Shown piece by piece: positions 25,404 to 34,136 of a DNA stretch of 64,000 nt. The notes under the pieces are model-generated. The model worked only from the letters and a program-made list of their open reading frames with translations. It ran no database searches and was not told the DNA's origin. The position numbers and the translations under genes were made by a program. The first letter of the stretch is position 1, and the number at the start of each line of letters is the position of its first letter. The DNA comes from Ruminococcus sp. (GTDB lineage Bacteria; Bacillota; Clostridia; Oscillospirales; Ruminococcaceae), in NCBI RefSeq assembly GCF_019423705.1, contig NZ_JAHZAX010000002.1, positions 62,001-126,000 of the forward strand. The letters are read 5' to 3'.

Positions 25404-25915
25404 AATTGATGATAGCTTCCGACATTCACGGCTCGGCTTATTGGTGCGAAAAAATGCTCGCTGCATTTGAGAAAAGCGGTGCTGAAAAGCTTGTGCTTTT
25501 GGGCGATATACTTTATCACGGCCCAAGAAACGACCTTCCAAAGGATTATGCGCCGAAAAAGGTCATAGCAATGCTCAATCCACTCAAAGACAAGCTTCTT
25601 TGCGTTCGTGGCAATTGCGATACAGATGTCGATCAAATGGTGCTGGACTTCCCTGTTATGGCTGAGTATGCTTATATCTGCTGTGACGGTCTGCGCATTT
25701 TCGCTACTCACGGTCACAAATTCAATTGTGACCACCTGCCGCCGGTCTCAAAGGGCGATATTCTCCTTCACGGACACACACACGTTCCTGTTATAAAGGA
25801 TTGCGGCGATTACACATACATTAACCCCGGTTCGGTCTCAATTCCTAAAGAGAATTCGGCTCACAGTTATCTGATACTTGAAAATGGCGAGTTCACATTC
25901 GGCGCACTTGACTAA
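25400..25915 (+). CDS. yfcE: YfcE/MJ0936-type phosphodiesterase
   Basis: A 171-aa calcineurin-like metallophosphoesterase. The metal-binding motifs are all present: DIHGS, GDILYHG, GNCDTD, THGHKF and GHTHVP. Members hydrolyse phosphodiesters such as bis-p-nitrophenyl phosphate in vitro, and the natural substrate is unclear. Its ATG overlaps the TGA of the PIN-like gene, so the two are translationally coupled. A bidirectional terminator follows. Confidence 0.9.
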   Translation: MKLMIASDIHGSAYWCEKMLAAFEKSGAEKLVLLGDILYHGPRNDLPKDYAPKKVIAMLNPLKDKLLCVRGNCDTDVDQMVLDFPVMAEYAYICCDGLRIFATHGHKFNCDHLPPVSKGDILLHGHTHVPVIKDCGDYTYINPGSVSIPKENSAHSYLILENGEFTFGALD

Positions 25916-25918
25916 CAC

Positions 25919-25947
25919 AAAAAGGCAGCTATCAAAGCTGCCTTTTC
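25919..25947. terminator. Bidirectional terminator
   Basis: AAAGGCAGCT and AGCTGCCTTT form a perfect 10-bp stem with a five-base loop, with T or A runs on both sides, between convergent genes. Confidence 0.85.
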
Positions 25948-25953
25948 TTATGC

Positions 25954-27081
25954 CTATTTGATTGTTGTTTCAAGTCCGTTCACGGCGATCTCAGGGTCGT
26001 CAAGGTCAATAATAAGGCACTTTCTGCCGTCGATTATCTGCGTTTTGACCTTGTCGACAGCGTCCTTGCCGATGTTCACAGTAATGCTCGGCGCAGTCAC
26101 AACAGTTTTTTTCTCCACAAGGTTGATAGCGGTCAGCGGCTTGTCGCCAACAGCAGATTCATACACCTTCGGCAGATTATCAAGTTTATCCTGACTGACA
26201 CCAGCCTCCCACAAAATCGACGAAAGCTTGTGGTCGTCAATTGTCGGTATCTCCGTTTCGTGGGCGTTCTGATCCACAACTTCCTGTATTTTCTCGTTCA
26301 CAGTCGTGATGAGATCATAGTCAAGCTCATCGCCCACAACATTGTTGAGTATCGCCTTGAAAGTTTCTTTCTCGTTCTGACAAGTCATTGAAAACTCACA
26401 GCCCAGTAGCTCGTTCACAACGCTGGTGTTCGGCTTCTTAGGATTTTTCGTGTAATAAAGCACGCCATTAACGTCGGGCGAGCGGTCATTGAACAGCGGA
26501 TACAAAAATCCGTCCGTCGGCAGCTCAACTATCCTGTCGCTGGATTCTTTCTTTGCGATCGAATTATTCTCTTCGTTGTAAATAAGCCCGTCAATACGCA
26601 GATTTACGGGGCAGATCGCAGTAATGAGGAAGTTGTAATCAATGTCAGAATCCTCTTCAAAATCGTCATTCTTGTTCTTTTTGATGACGGAATATGTGCA
26701 ATGCGCCGTGAAGATCGTGTATGTAGAAACGTATTCCATTTTCTCCACGATCTCGTTTAGAAACTTATCTACAGCTTCTTCGTCAAGCAGCTTGCTTTTG
26801 AGAGTTGCGTACAAAAACGGCTGAGCTCCGCCCTCGAGATATGCGTCCTTCGGGAACGAATACTCCAGCAGATTTTTGCCGATAGAGCCGCTGAGAACCT
26901 TCTTGAGGTTTATCATAATGAGCTCTGATTCGTCCTGCGGAATGGTGTTGTAAAGCTGGTTAGTCTTGCATTTGATGTTCTTTTCAGCGTCCACAAACGC
27001 CGTAACAACGTGATTTACGGTGAAAAAGCCACAGTCGTCGTTAAAATTTTTCTTTATTTCAGCAATTTCTTTCTTGTTCAT
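25954..27081 (-). CDS. DUF4317 family protein
   Basis: A 375-aa protein of unknown function. It starts MNKKEIAEIKKNFNDD, and early on has a VDAEKNIK segment, the combination characteristic of DUF4317 proteins of gut clostridia. It has no signal peptide or membrane segment and is rich in acidic residues. It is a single gene with its own promoter (27111-27139) and a terminator shared with yfcE. Confidence 0.8.
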   Translation of the reverse strand: MNKKEIAEIKKNFNDDCGFFTVNHVVTAFVDAEKNIKCKTNQLYNTIPQDESELIMINLKKVLSGSIGKNLLEYSFPKDAYLEGGAQPFLYATLKSKLLDEEAVDKFLNEIVEKMEYVSTYTIFTAHCTYSVIKKNKNDDFEEDSDIDYNFLITAICPVNLRIDGLIYNEENNSIAKKESSDRIVELPTDGFLYPLFNDRSPDVNGVLYYTKNPKKPNTSVVNELLGCEFSMTCQNEKETFKAILNNVVGDELDYDLITTVNEKIQEVVDQNAHETEIPTIDDHKLSSILWEAGVSQDKLDNLPKVYESAVGDKPLTAINLVEKKTVVTAPSITVNIGKDAVDKVKTQIIDGRKCLIIDLDDPEIAVNGLETTIK

Positions 27082-27110
27082 TTAGGTGCCCTCCAAAATC
27101 AGTTAAGATA

Positions 27111-27139
27111 ATTATATCATAATTTTCACCGATTTTCAA
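27111..27139 (-). promoter_or_regulatory. Promoter of the DUF4317 gene
   Basis: On the minus strand TTGAAA (27139-27134) and TATAAT (27116-27111) are 17 bp apart. Confidence 0.75.
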
Positions 27140-27148
27140 GACAAAAAT

Positions 27149-27178
27149 AAAAAATCCCGCAGCGCAAGCCACGGGATA
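27149..27178 (-). terminator. Terminator of the biotin carboxyltransferase operon
   Basis: The stem ATCCCG..GC / GC..CGGGAT is followed on the minus strand by a long T run. Confidence 0.8.
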
Positions 27179-27192
27179 ATTTTATCAGCAAA

Positions 27193-28590
27193 TTAAACTG
27201 GGTGAACCTTGTTTTCAGCGTCGGAATGCTTTCCGTCAACGCCGTACTTTCTGTCACGTCTGTCCTTGAAGAACTTAGGCGCAACCTTCGGGAACATTGC
27301 ATATGTGAGGATATCCTCTTCCTGCTCTGTCCACTCAGCAGCTTCCTTCTTCATTGTCTCGAACTCTGGCTGGAGAAGGTCGGCTGGACGGCAAGTGATA
27401 GGCTGCTCGTCACCGAGAATCTTCTTCTGGAACTCTGGGTCGATAGCAACTGGTGTCTTGCCATATTCGCCCTTAACAAGACCCTTGAACTCCTTAGTTA
27501 CAGTCTTGTATCTCTCGCCCATAATTACGTTGAACACAGCCTGTGTACCAACGATCTGGGATGTTGGTGTAACCAGCGGTGGGAAACCAGCGTCCTTACG
27601 AACCTTTGGAACTTCCTTGAGAACGTCCTCAAGCTGATCTGCCTTGCCGGCCTGCTTGAGCTGTGAAAGGAGGTTCGAGAGCATTCCGCCCGGAACCTGA
27701 TAAAGAAGCGCATTTGTGTTTGTTGCCAGCATTGAAGGGTCAAGCAGACCATTGTCAATGTACTTCTTTCTGAGTGTCATAAAGTAATCTCTTACTTCAT
27801 TGAGCTTAACGAGGTCAAGACCTGTGTCATACTCTGTGCCCTTGAATGTAGCCACTATAGACTCAGTAGGAGCGTGTGATGTACCAAGTGCGAGAGGTGA
27901 CATTGCTGTATCAACAGCATCAACGCCAGCTTCAACAGCCTTGAGGATACACATAGAAGCAAGACCTGATGTGTAGTGTGTGTGGAGCTGTACAGGGATC
28001 TTAACAGCGGACTTGATATCCTTAACGAGAGTTTCAGCCTCATAAGGAGTAAGAAGCGCAGCCATATCCTTGATACAGATAGAGTCAGCACCGGCACTCT
28101 CAATCTGCTTAGCATAGTTCATATAATACTCGTGTGTGAATACTTCACCAAGAGTGTAAGAGATTGCGACCTGAGCGTGACCATTTTCCTTCTTAGCAGC
28201 CTTGATAGCTGTCTCAAGGTTTCTGATATCGTTCAGAGCGTCGAAAATTCTGATGATGTCGATACCGTTTGCGATAGACTTCTGTACGAAATACTCAACA
28301 AGGTCGTCAGCATAGTGACGATAACCAAGCATATTCTGACCTCTGAAAAGCATCTGAAGCTTTGTGTTAGGCATTTCTTTTCTGAGGATACGAAGTCTCT
28401 CCCAAGGGTCTTCGTTCAAAAATCTGATACAGGAATCAAATGTAGCGCCGCCCCAGCACTCAGCGGAATAGAAACCGATCTTATCCATTGTAGAAAGAAT
28501 AGGGCGCATATCGTCCATTGACATTCTCGTAGCCAAGAGTGACTGGTGAGCGTCACGAAGGACTGTTTCAGTTATTTTAAGCTTTGCCAT
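27193..28590 (-). CDS. oadA: Oxaloacetate decarboxylase alpha / transcarboxylase 5S-like carboxyltransferase
   Basis: A 465-aa member of the pyruvate carboxylase-type carboxyltransferase family, which moves CO2 between biotin and oxaloacetate/pyruvate. It begins ITETVLRDAHQSLLATRM. It has CWGGATFD, LFRGQNMLGYRHY, the metal and carbamylated-lysine region ICIKDMAALLTP, QLHTHYTSGL and YQVPGGMLSNL. Unlike the fused OadA, it ends without a biotin domain; that is the separate gene just upstream. It is the last gene of the operon. Confidence 0.92.
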   Translation of the reverse strand: MAKLKITETVLRDAHQSLLATRMSMDDMRPILSTMDKIGFYSAECWGGATFDSCIRFLNEDPWERLRILRKEMPNTKLQMLFRGQNMLGYRHYADDLVEYFVQKSIANGIDIIRIFDALNDIRNLETAIKAAKKENGHAQVAISYTLGEVFTHEYYMNYAKQIESAGADSICIKDMAALLTPYEAETLVKDIKSAVKIPVQLHTHYTSGLASMCILKAVEAGVDAVDTAMSPLALGTSHAPTESIVATFKGTEYDTGLDLVKLNEVRDYFMTLRKKYIDNGLLDPSMLATNTNALLYQVPGGMLSNLLSQLKQAGKADQLEDVLKEVPKVRKDAGFPPLVTPTSQIVGTQAVFNVIMGERYKTVTKEFKGLVKGEYGKTPVAIDPEFQKKILGDEQPITCRPADLLQPEFETMKKEAAEWTEQEEDILTYAMFPKVAPKFFKDRRDRKYGVDGKHSDAENKVHPV

Positions 28591-28629
28591 TTTAAATCGT
28601 TCCTTTCGTTAATTTTTCAGGAGTATTGA

Positions 28630-28995
28630 TTAGCCGATAACAGCAAGAACTGTACCGGTCTCAACAGCAGAGCCCTTTGTTGTGTTGATGCTGAGCACCT
28701 TACCATCGCAAGGAGCGTTTACGTCATTCTCCATCTTCATAGCTTCGAGTACGCAGATAGCCTGACCTGACTTAACTGTGTCGCCAACAGCTACCTTGAT
28801 GTCAAGGATTGTACCTGGCATTGGAGCAGATACTTTTGTGCCCTCAGCAACAGGAGCAGCGGCTGGAGCTGGTGCAGGAGCTGCGGCAGCAGGAGAAGGT
28901 GCAGCTGCAACAGGTGCAGAAGCAGCGCTTCCGCCAACTTCCTCAACTGCAACGTCATAAGCTTTTCCGTTTACTGTAATATTATATCTTTTCAT
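28630..28995 (-). CDS. Biotin carboxyl carrier protein
   Basis: A 121-aa carrier. A short N-terminal segment (MKRYNITVNGKAYDVAVEE) and a flexible Ala/Pro linker (about residues 24-50) precede a biotinyl domain with the attachment lysine in EAMKMEN. Its size and layout match the 1.3S subunit of transcarboxylase (123 aa) as well as decarboxylase carriers. It lies between the two carboxyltransferase genes and probably serves both. Confidence 0.93.
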   Translation of the reverse strand: MKRYNITVNGKAYDVAVEEVGGSAASAPVAAAPSPAAAAPAPAPAAAPVAEGTKVSAPMPGTILDIKVAVGDTVKSGQAICVLEAMKMENDVNAPCDGKVLSINTTKGSAVETGTVLAVIG

Positions 28996-29033
28996 ATTAT
29001 AAAACCACCAATCTTAAATTTGATATGTTTAAA

Positions 29034-30416
29034 TTACAACTGAATGTTGCTGTGCTTCTTAGGAAGTCTTGAAATTCTCTTGCCTGCCATAACTTCGATA
29101 GAGTTCATAAGTGTCTCTCTGATCTCGTTCTTAGCGATAACGCCGTCAACACAGCCGTTAGCAGCAGCAACAGCAGCAGAAGCGTTTTCCTTTGCGAACT
29201 TGTCAGCAAGCGCATTTCTTGCAGCGGTAAGGTCTTCAGCGCCCTTGAGCTCATCGTGCTGGAGGAACTCAACAGCAGTTACAGGAGTAAGTGCAGATAC
29301 AGAAGCTGTATCGAGAGCGAATGACAGGTCAGCGTTTGCGCCCTTGCCGGCAAGTGCGATGAATGCAGGGCCGTATGCCTTGCCTGTTACAACAGCAAGC
29401 TTGATAGTTGTTGCCTCAGCATATGCGTGGCAAAGCTTAGCCATATCCTTAACTGCGCCGTAAGCCTCAGTCTCGTCGTCAGCCTTGAATCCCTCTGTGT
29501 CAACGATAGTTACAACAGGGATAGCGTAAGAGTCACAAGTTCTTACAAATCTTGCGATCTTTGAGCAGTCAGCAGATGTGAGCTTATCGTCAGTCTTGTT
29601 TGTTGCAACAACACCAACAGTAGCGCCGCCCAGTGTTGCGAGAGCTGTGTAAGAAGCCTTGCCGAACTCAGCATTGAGCTCGATAACGCTGTCGCCGTCG
29701 CAAACAGCCTTTGCTATGCCCTCAGCGTCGTCGCCAACAGCCTCAGTTGGGTCAGCAAATTCGTACATTGGAACAGGTGAAAGGTTGTTCTGTGGGAGCT
29801 TTGTAAGTATATTCTTAGCAGCCTCAACAGCAGCCTTGTCATCATCACAGACAACAGCAGCAGTACCGTTTTCAGCAGCATTCTCAGCAGAGTTCTTTAC
29901 ATTTGCGTTTGGTGCAACATAAAGCTCAGCGTCCTTAGCGATAACTGTGAAATCAGCAGACTCAGCAAGCATTGCAGCACAGCCGGCGCAAGTACCTGCA
30001 ACAACAGCGATCTGAGGAACAACACCTGAAAGGTTGTTTGTCCACATAAGAAGCTCACCATAAGCATTTAGAGCCTTTGAACCGTCGCTAACGTCAGCGC
30101 CGAATGAATCATAGATACCAACAACAGGAACGCCTGTCTTAGCGGCGAGATCATATACCTTTATGATCTTCTTAGCCTGCTCTTCTGAAAGAGCGCCGTC
30201 CTTGACGGTGATATCCTGTGAAAAAGCATAAACTGGGTTTCCTTCAACATAACCGAAAACGGTGATAACACCGGCAAGGTTGTCGCCCGATTTAGCCAAA
30301 GCGCCAAGCTCTGTAAATTTTCCTTCGTCAAACAAATATGTCAGCCTGTTTCTTGCAGCAGTAGGAGCCGCAGCCTTAGCCTTGAGCTCAGCAAGAGTTG
30401 AAATTGAATCAGACAT
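29034..30416 (-). CDS. Divergent carboxyl transferase of the MmdA / transcarboxylase 12S type
   Basis: A 460-aa member of the acyl-CoA carboxyltransferase family. It shows RNRLTYLFDEGKFTEL and the first crotonase half ending GTCAGCAAMLAESADF. The second half has VTIVDTEGF and GKAYGPAF, where most relatives read KAYGGAY. It is about 50 residues shorter than typical MmdA (about 510 aa) and lacks most of the usual N-terminal arm, so the acyl-CoA substrate is unsure. The start at 30416 has GGAGGAAA upstream; the frame itself begins at 30434. Confidence 0.8.
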   Translation of the reverse strand: MSDSISTLAELKAKAAAPTAARNRLTYLFDEGKFTELGALAKSGDNLAGVITVFGYVEGNPVYAFSQDITVKDGALSEEQAKKIIKVYDLAAKTGVPVVGIYDSFGADVSDGSKALNAYGELLMWTNNLSGVVPQIAVVAGTCAGCAAMLAESADFTVIAKDAELYVAPNANVKNSAENAAENGTAAVVCDDDKAAVEAAKNILTKLPQNNLSPVPMYEFADPTEAVGDDAEGIAKAVCDGDSVIELNAEFGKASYTALATLGGATVGVVATNKTDDKLTSADCSKIARFVRTCDSYAIPVVTIVDTEGFKADDETEAYGAVKDMAKLCHAYAEATTIKLAVVTGKAYGPAFIALAGKGANADLSFALDTASVSALTPVTAVEFLQHDELKGAEDLTAARNALADKFAKENASAAVAAANGCVDGVIAKNEIRETLMNSIEVMAGKRISRLPKKHSNIQL

Positions 30417-30494
30417 ACAGTTTCCTCCATTCAATTAATTTTTGTGATAAAATAGCGCAAAATTACTTGTTTTTATCATATTTATACACTTACT

Positions 30495-30523
30495 ATTATA
30501 CTATTTTTTTTTGCAATTTACAA
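30495..30523 (-). promoter_or_regulatory. Promoter of the biotin carboxyltransferase operon
   Basis: On the minus strand TTGTAA (30523-30518) and TATAAT (30500-30495) are 17 bp apart. Confidence 0.7.
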
Positions 30524-30612
30524 GTACAAATTGTCCCATTTTAAGAGATTTTACGTTTAGTATTATAATCAATATCTATGTGCAGGATTTATTAAGCATT
30601 TTGCACAATAAG

Positions 30613-30641
30613 AACAGGCGGAACACAGTTATTCCGCCTGA
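30613..30641 (-). terminator. Terminator after rluB
   Basis: The 9-bp stem CAGGCGGAA / TTCCGCCTG is followed on the minus strand by a T-rich stretch. It ends the scp-dac-rluB operon. Confidence 0.75.
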
Positions 30642-30650
30642 AATCACCTA

Positions 30651-31382
30651 TTATTTCTTGGTTATAGCGTTTCTGAGGGCTCTCAATTCGTCCGGTTTGA
30701 GCTCTCTGTACTCTCCTGGTTTGAGCATACCGAGCTTGATGGGACCGATAGCAGTTCTTTTAAGTCTTGCCACCTCAAGTCCCACAGCTTCGCACATTTT
30801 TCTTATCTGTCTGTTTCTGCCCTCGTGGATAGTCATTTGCAAAACCACTCTGCCCGGCTGCTTGTCCAAAACAACGACTGAACACTCTTTGGTCATTTTG
30901 CCGTCTATTTCCACGCCCGAAGCAAGCTTTATAAGCTGCTCATCGTTTACATCGGGTCTCACAGTAACACGATATGTCTTTGCAACGTGTCTTGATGGGT
31001 GCATAATATCGTTTGCGAAAGCGCCGTCATTTGTAAAAAGCAGCAGACCCTCAGAGTTCTTGTCAAGTCTGCCGACAGGATAAACTCTCTCGGGAATGCC
31101 CTCAAGAAGCTCAGTAACACACTTTCTGTCCAGCTCATCGCTCATCGTGGTCACATATCCTCTCGGTTTGTGGAGCATAATGTAATAAAGCTGTCTCTTC
31201 TTTGCAACGAATATCTTCTCGCCGTCAAGGGTGATAAGATCCTTGCCTGGCAAAGCCTTGTCGCCAAGCTTGCAAGGTCTGCCGTTGACCTTGACACGAC
31301 CTGCCGAAATGTATTCCTCAGCCTTTCTTCTTGAGCAAACGCCGCTGTCTGCCATTATCTTCTGAATACGAATTTTTTCCAT
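30651..31382 (-). CDS. rluB: Pseudouridine synthase of the RluB/RsuA family
   Basis: A 243-aa enzyme that makes pseudouridine in ribosomal RNA (RluB acts on 23S). It has an N-terminal S4 RNA-binding domain (RIQKIMADSGVCSRRKAEEYI) and the catalytic motif YPVGRLDKNSEGLLLFTNDG with its Asp. GRNRQIRKMCEAVG and LKRTAIGPIKLG are also diagnostic. It is the last gene of the operon starting at the M50 protease; this order is conserved in many clostridia. Confidence 0.93.
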   Translation of the reverse strand: MEKIRIQKIMADSGVCSRRKAEEYISAGRVKVNGRPCKLGDKALPGKDLITLDGEKIFVAKKRQLYYIMLHKPRGYVTTMSDELDRKCVTELLEGIPERVYPVGRLDKNSEGLLLFTNDGAFANDIMHPSRHVAKTYRVTVRPDVNDEQLIKLASGVEIDGKMTKECSVVVLDKQPGRVVLQMTIHEGRNRQIRKMCEAVGLEVARLKRTAIGPIKLGMLKPGEYRELKPDELRALRNAITKK

Positions 31383-31418
31383 ATGTTCTCCTTAATATGT
31401 ACGGCTCATTTCGAGCCT

Positions 31419-32585
31419 TTACGAAAATATACTCTTTATCCTGTCAATATAATACTCTATAATGCTCGGCTTGTCAACCTCTGCCCTGCTGTAATTTTCT
31501 TTTACGATGATCGGCTTCTCTGCGATAACTCTGCCATTGTAGCTATATACCACCTTGCCCACCTGCTCACCGTTCTTTACTGGCGCATAAGCAAAAGCAG
31601 GCAAATAAACCATAGTCTCAACCTTTTGCGCATAGCCGTTGAGCAGCACAGCCTCAGCCGTTTCCGTCTCACAGAGCACTTTGTCACTATCGCCGCCCAC
31701 GATATTCAGATAATATTTTTTCTTGTCAAGCGGCAGCGCTTGCATTGAAATAAACTCAAAGCAGTAGTCATAAAGCTTTGAATGGTCATTCCAGTCGTCG
31801 GGCGCATTAAGCGTTACGCAGATAAGCTCCGCACCATTTCTATCACAAGCCGAAACAAGACAGCGCCTTGCTTTATCGGTAAAACCCGTCTTAACGCCAA
31901 CAATGCCCTCACAACTTTTCAGAAGCTTATTCGAGTTCATAAGCCAGCGCTCATAAGGCGGATCGCCAAAGCAGACCTTTGCACTTTTCTGCGAGCATAT
32001 GGCACGGAAGTCAGCATTTTTCATTGCTTCCGCCGTCAGCCTTGCCATATCATAAGCCGTTGAATAATGCTCATCGGTATCATCATCAAGTCCCGACGGG
32101 GTCACAAAATGCGTGTCCACAAGCCCAAGCACTTGCGCTTTGTCGTTCATCAGTTCAACGAACTTTTGCGTGCTTCCTGCGACTTTGACCGCCGCAGCAT
32201 TGGCAGCGTCGTTACCACTTGGCAGCAACATTCCATAGCACAGATCACGGAGCGTGACCTTGTCGCCCTCTTGCAAGCCCATTGATGAGCCCTCAACCTT
32301 GATAGCTTCGCTGTCAACAACAAAACGCTCATCAAGGCCGCCGCTTTCCAGCACCAGCAGCACCGACATTATCTTTGTTGTGCTCGCCATAGGCAGCTGC
32401 TCGTAGGCGTTTTTCTCAAAGAGGATATCCCCTGTTTCGCCATTGTAAACAATTGCGCTTTTCGCCGATATCTCGCTGATATCGGCGGCTTTGACCCTTA
32501 CAACGCCCGTCACAGCCGTCATAACAGCCGCCGTCAGCACCGCAAGCCACTTCACACAAACCACACCCTTAAAAACAAATTTCAA
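31419..32585 (-). CDS. D-alanyl-D-alanine carboxypeptidase (DacB/DacF type)
   Basis: A 388-aa peptidase S11 penicillin-binding protein with an N-terminal signal segment (about residues 8-33). It has intact motifs: SxxK at S68-T-T-K71, SxN at S123-G-N125 and KTG at K232-T-G234. A C-terminal beta domain and an amphipathic end (YYIDRIKSIF) likely lie on the membrane. Its position between ytfJ and rluB matches the sporulation-linked dacB/dacF neighbourhood of clostridia. This copy, unlike the one at 6107, keeps the canonical SGN. Confidence 0.92.
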   Translation of the reverse strand: MKFVFKGVVCVKWLAVLTAAVMTAVTGVVRVKAADISEISAKSAIVYNGETGDILFEKNAYEQLPMASTTKIMSVLLVLESGGLDERFVVDSEAIKVEGSSMGLQEGDKVTLRDLCYGMLLPSGNDAANAAAVKVAGSTQKFVELMNDKAQVLGLVDTHFVTPSGLDDDTDEHYSTAYDMARLTAEAMKNADFRAICSQKSAKVCFGDPPYERWLMNSNKLLKSCEGIVGVKTGFTDKARRCLVSACDRNGAELICVTLNAPDDWNDHSKLYDYCFEFISMQALPLDKKKYYLNIVGGDSDKVLCETETAEAVLLNGYAQKVETMVYLPAFAYAPVKNGEQVGKVVYSYNGRVIAEKPIIVKENYSRAEVDKPSIIEYYIDRIKSIFS

Positions 32586-32625
32586 GAGTTAGTTTGCGCA
32601 TATAGTTCATAATAATTCAGTAAAT

Positions 32626-33015
32626 TTATTCCTCGTCTGCGTCGTCAGACTTCTTGTTGAGAAAATCTGTTATCTTGTCTATAACTTCCGGTACCATATT
32701 CACGATAGCGTTTTCCTTTGTACTGTTCATAGTGAGCTGCAAAAGCTTAACTTCGCCCTTGTAAACTGCGATAAATGCGATTGGCTGGATAGTTATACCA
32801 GCGCCCGAACCGCCGCCGAAAGTCTCTTTTGTGGACTTTGTAGGCAGGTCAGAACCGCCCGATGCAAAGCCGAACGATACCTTTGAAACAGGGATTATTG
32901 TCGTGCCGTCAGCCGTAACGATAGGCTTGCCGACAACGGTTTCACAGTCCACCATTTCGTGAATTTTTTCCATTGCAGTCTTAACAAGACCTTCGATCTT
33001 TGTGCTCTCGCTCAT
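32626..33015 (-). CDS. ytfJ: GerW/YtfJ family sporulation protein
   Basis: A 129-aa protein with the family core TIIPVSKVSFGFASGGS and GGGSGAGITIQPIAF, preceded by a short helix. In Bacillus subtilis GerW is needed for spore germination with L-alanine, and YtfJ-type genes are nearly confined to spore formers. The start at 33015 is chosen because AAAGG lies 9 bases upstream; the TTG at 33024 directly abuts it. It sits between DUF2953 and dac, as in other clostridia. Confidence 0.9.
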   Translation of the reverse strand: MSESTKIEGLVKTAMEKIHEMVDCETVVGKPIVTADGTTIIPVSKVSFGFASGGSDLPTKSTKETFGGGSGAGITIQPIAFIAVYKGEVKLLQLTMNSTKENAIVNMVPEVIDKITDFLNKKSDDADEE

Positions 33016-33031
33016 TTTTATCAACCTTTCA

Positions 33032-34111
33032 TTAACTCAGATTATTTATCCCGATATTTTCAGCCGCAGCCTTTGCTTTTAGCTCACGCTCCTTGCGGTG
33101 CTTCTTTCTTGCCTTCTTTTCGGCGCTTCTCTTTGGAAGATATATCCTCAGAAAATTCACGCAAACGCAGAAGCAAATTGCGATAACAGTGCTTGGGCGC
33201 ACCCTCACCACTGTATGAATGTCATAATCGAACGCCTTTTCATTGAAAATGCAGTTGACGTCCGCCTTTTTTATTTTAACCGTAAATATCCCCGATATCA
33301 GCGCAATGACATTAAATAATCCGCCCTGCACCTTGCCGTAAAGCATAGCCGCCTCATAAGCGTCCTCTTTGCCAACGCTCAGCTCGATTTTCGTGTCCGT
33401 GAAGCGTATCGTTTTGAGCAGTTTCTTGAAATATTTCCAGCCCATTGGGATATACGGCTTTATAACATTGTATTTTTCTTTTAGATCGTCAAGCTTGCTT
33501 TTCTTTTTGCGAGATTTCTTCGCTTTAGGTTTATCCTTTGGCTTTTTCTCACGCTTGAACGCTGAAAAAAAATTTTTCTTCTTAACAGGCTTGCTTTGCT
33601 GAACTTCTTCAACTTCGGTGATATTATCCGAACTTTCCATTTTGGTAACGCTCAACTTATCATTGGCGCTGTCAGTATCGTCTGTTTCAATAGTTTTGAT
33701 ATTATCCGCAGTCTGCTGAACGTCGTCAGTCAGAATATTCTCAGCTTTGACCTCTTCCGAAGCTTCTTCATCGTCCATGATATCGGTATTATCAGCCGTC
33801 TGAACATTCCCCATCACATCATTATCGCTGTCGGAAAAATCATCGTCAAGACTGACCATAAACTCGTCAAAATCATCAGAAAATGGCTCACCGATATCCT
33901 CTTTTGTAGGCTCGGAACTTCCCTTTTTGCGGCTCTTTTTGACCTTTTCTTTCTTAGGCGGACGTGGGTAAATATCGAAAAAAAGATATTTTACTTTCGG
34001 ATCAAACCCGCTCTTGTCAAGGTCGATCTTCGCCGTGATAGAAAAGTGGAGCATAATAACAATAAAAGCTATTATTCCAAGTATTATCCATAATACTATT
34101 ATTGCTATCAT
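33032..34111 (-). CDS. DUF2953 membrane protein with an acidic insertion
   Basis: A 359-aa protein. An N-terminal membrane helix (about residues 2-22) and a strand (SITAKIDL) lead into a long charged insertion (about 50-205) of Lys-rich and Asp/Glu-rich runs. The DUF2953 core follows (FKKLLKTIRFTDTKIELSVG, AAMLYGKVQGGL), then a second hydrophobic stretch (VIAICFCVCVNFLRIYL) and a basic tail. The function is unknown. In spore formers it is paired with ytfJ, as here. The insertion is unusually long compared with typical members of about 200-230 aa. Confidence 0.8.
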   Translation of the reverse strand: MIAIIVLWIILGIIAFIVIMLHFSITAKIDLDKSGFDPKVKYLFFDIYPRPPKKEKVKKSRKKGSSEPTKEDIGEPFSDDFDEFMVSLDDDFSDSDNDVMGNVQTADNTDIMDDEEASEEVKAENILTDDVQQTADNIKTIETDDTDSANDKLSVTKMESSDNITEVEEVQQSKPVKKKNFFSAFKREKKPKDKPKAKKSRKKKSKLDDLKEKYNVIKPYIPMGWKYFKKLLKTIRFTDTKIELSVGKEDAYEAAMLYGKVQGGLFNVIALISGIFTVKIKKADVNCIFNEKAFDYDIHTVVRVRPSTVIAICFCVCVNFLRIYLPKRSAEKKARKKHRKERELKAKAAAENIGINNLS

Positions 34112-34136
34112 CTCCTTTGCCGATATATGCTAATTT

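Noticed and set aside
28850..28960. Apparent DNA repeat in the biotin carrier gene
   Set aside because: It merely encodes the Ala/Pro linker of the carrier and is not a mobile or regulatory repeat.
30511..31083. 190-codon plus-strand frame opposite rluB
   Set aside because: It lies antisense to a certain gene and its sequence is a Ser/Leu-rich shadow; there is no ribosome site.
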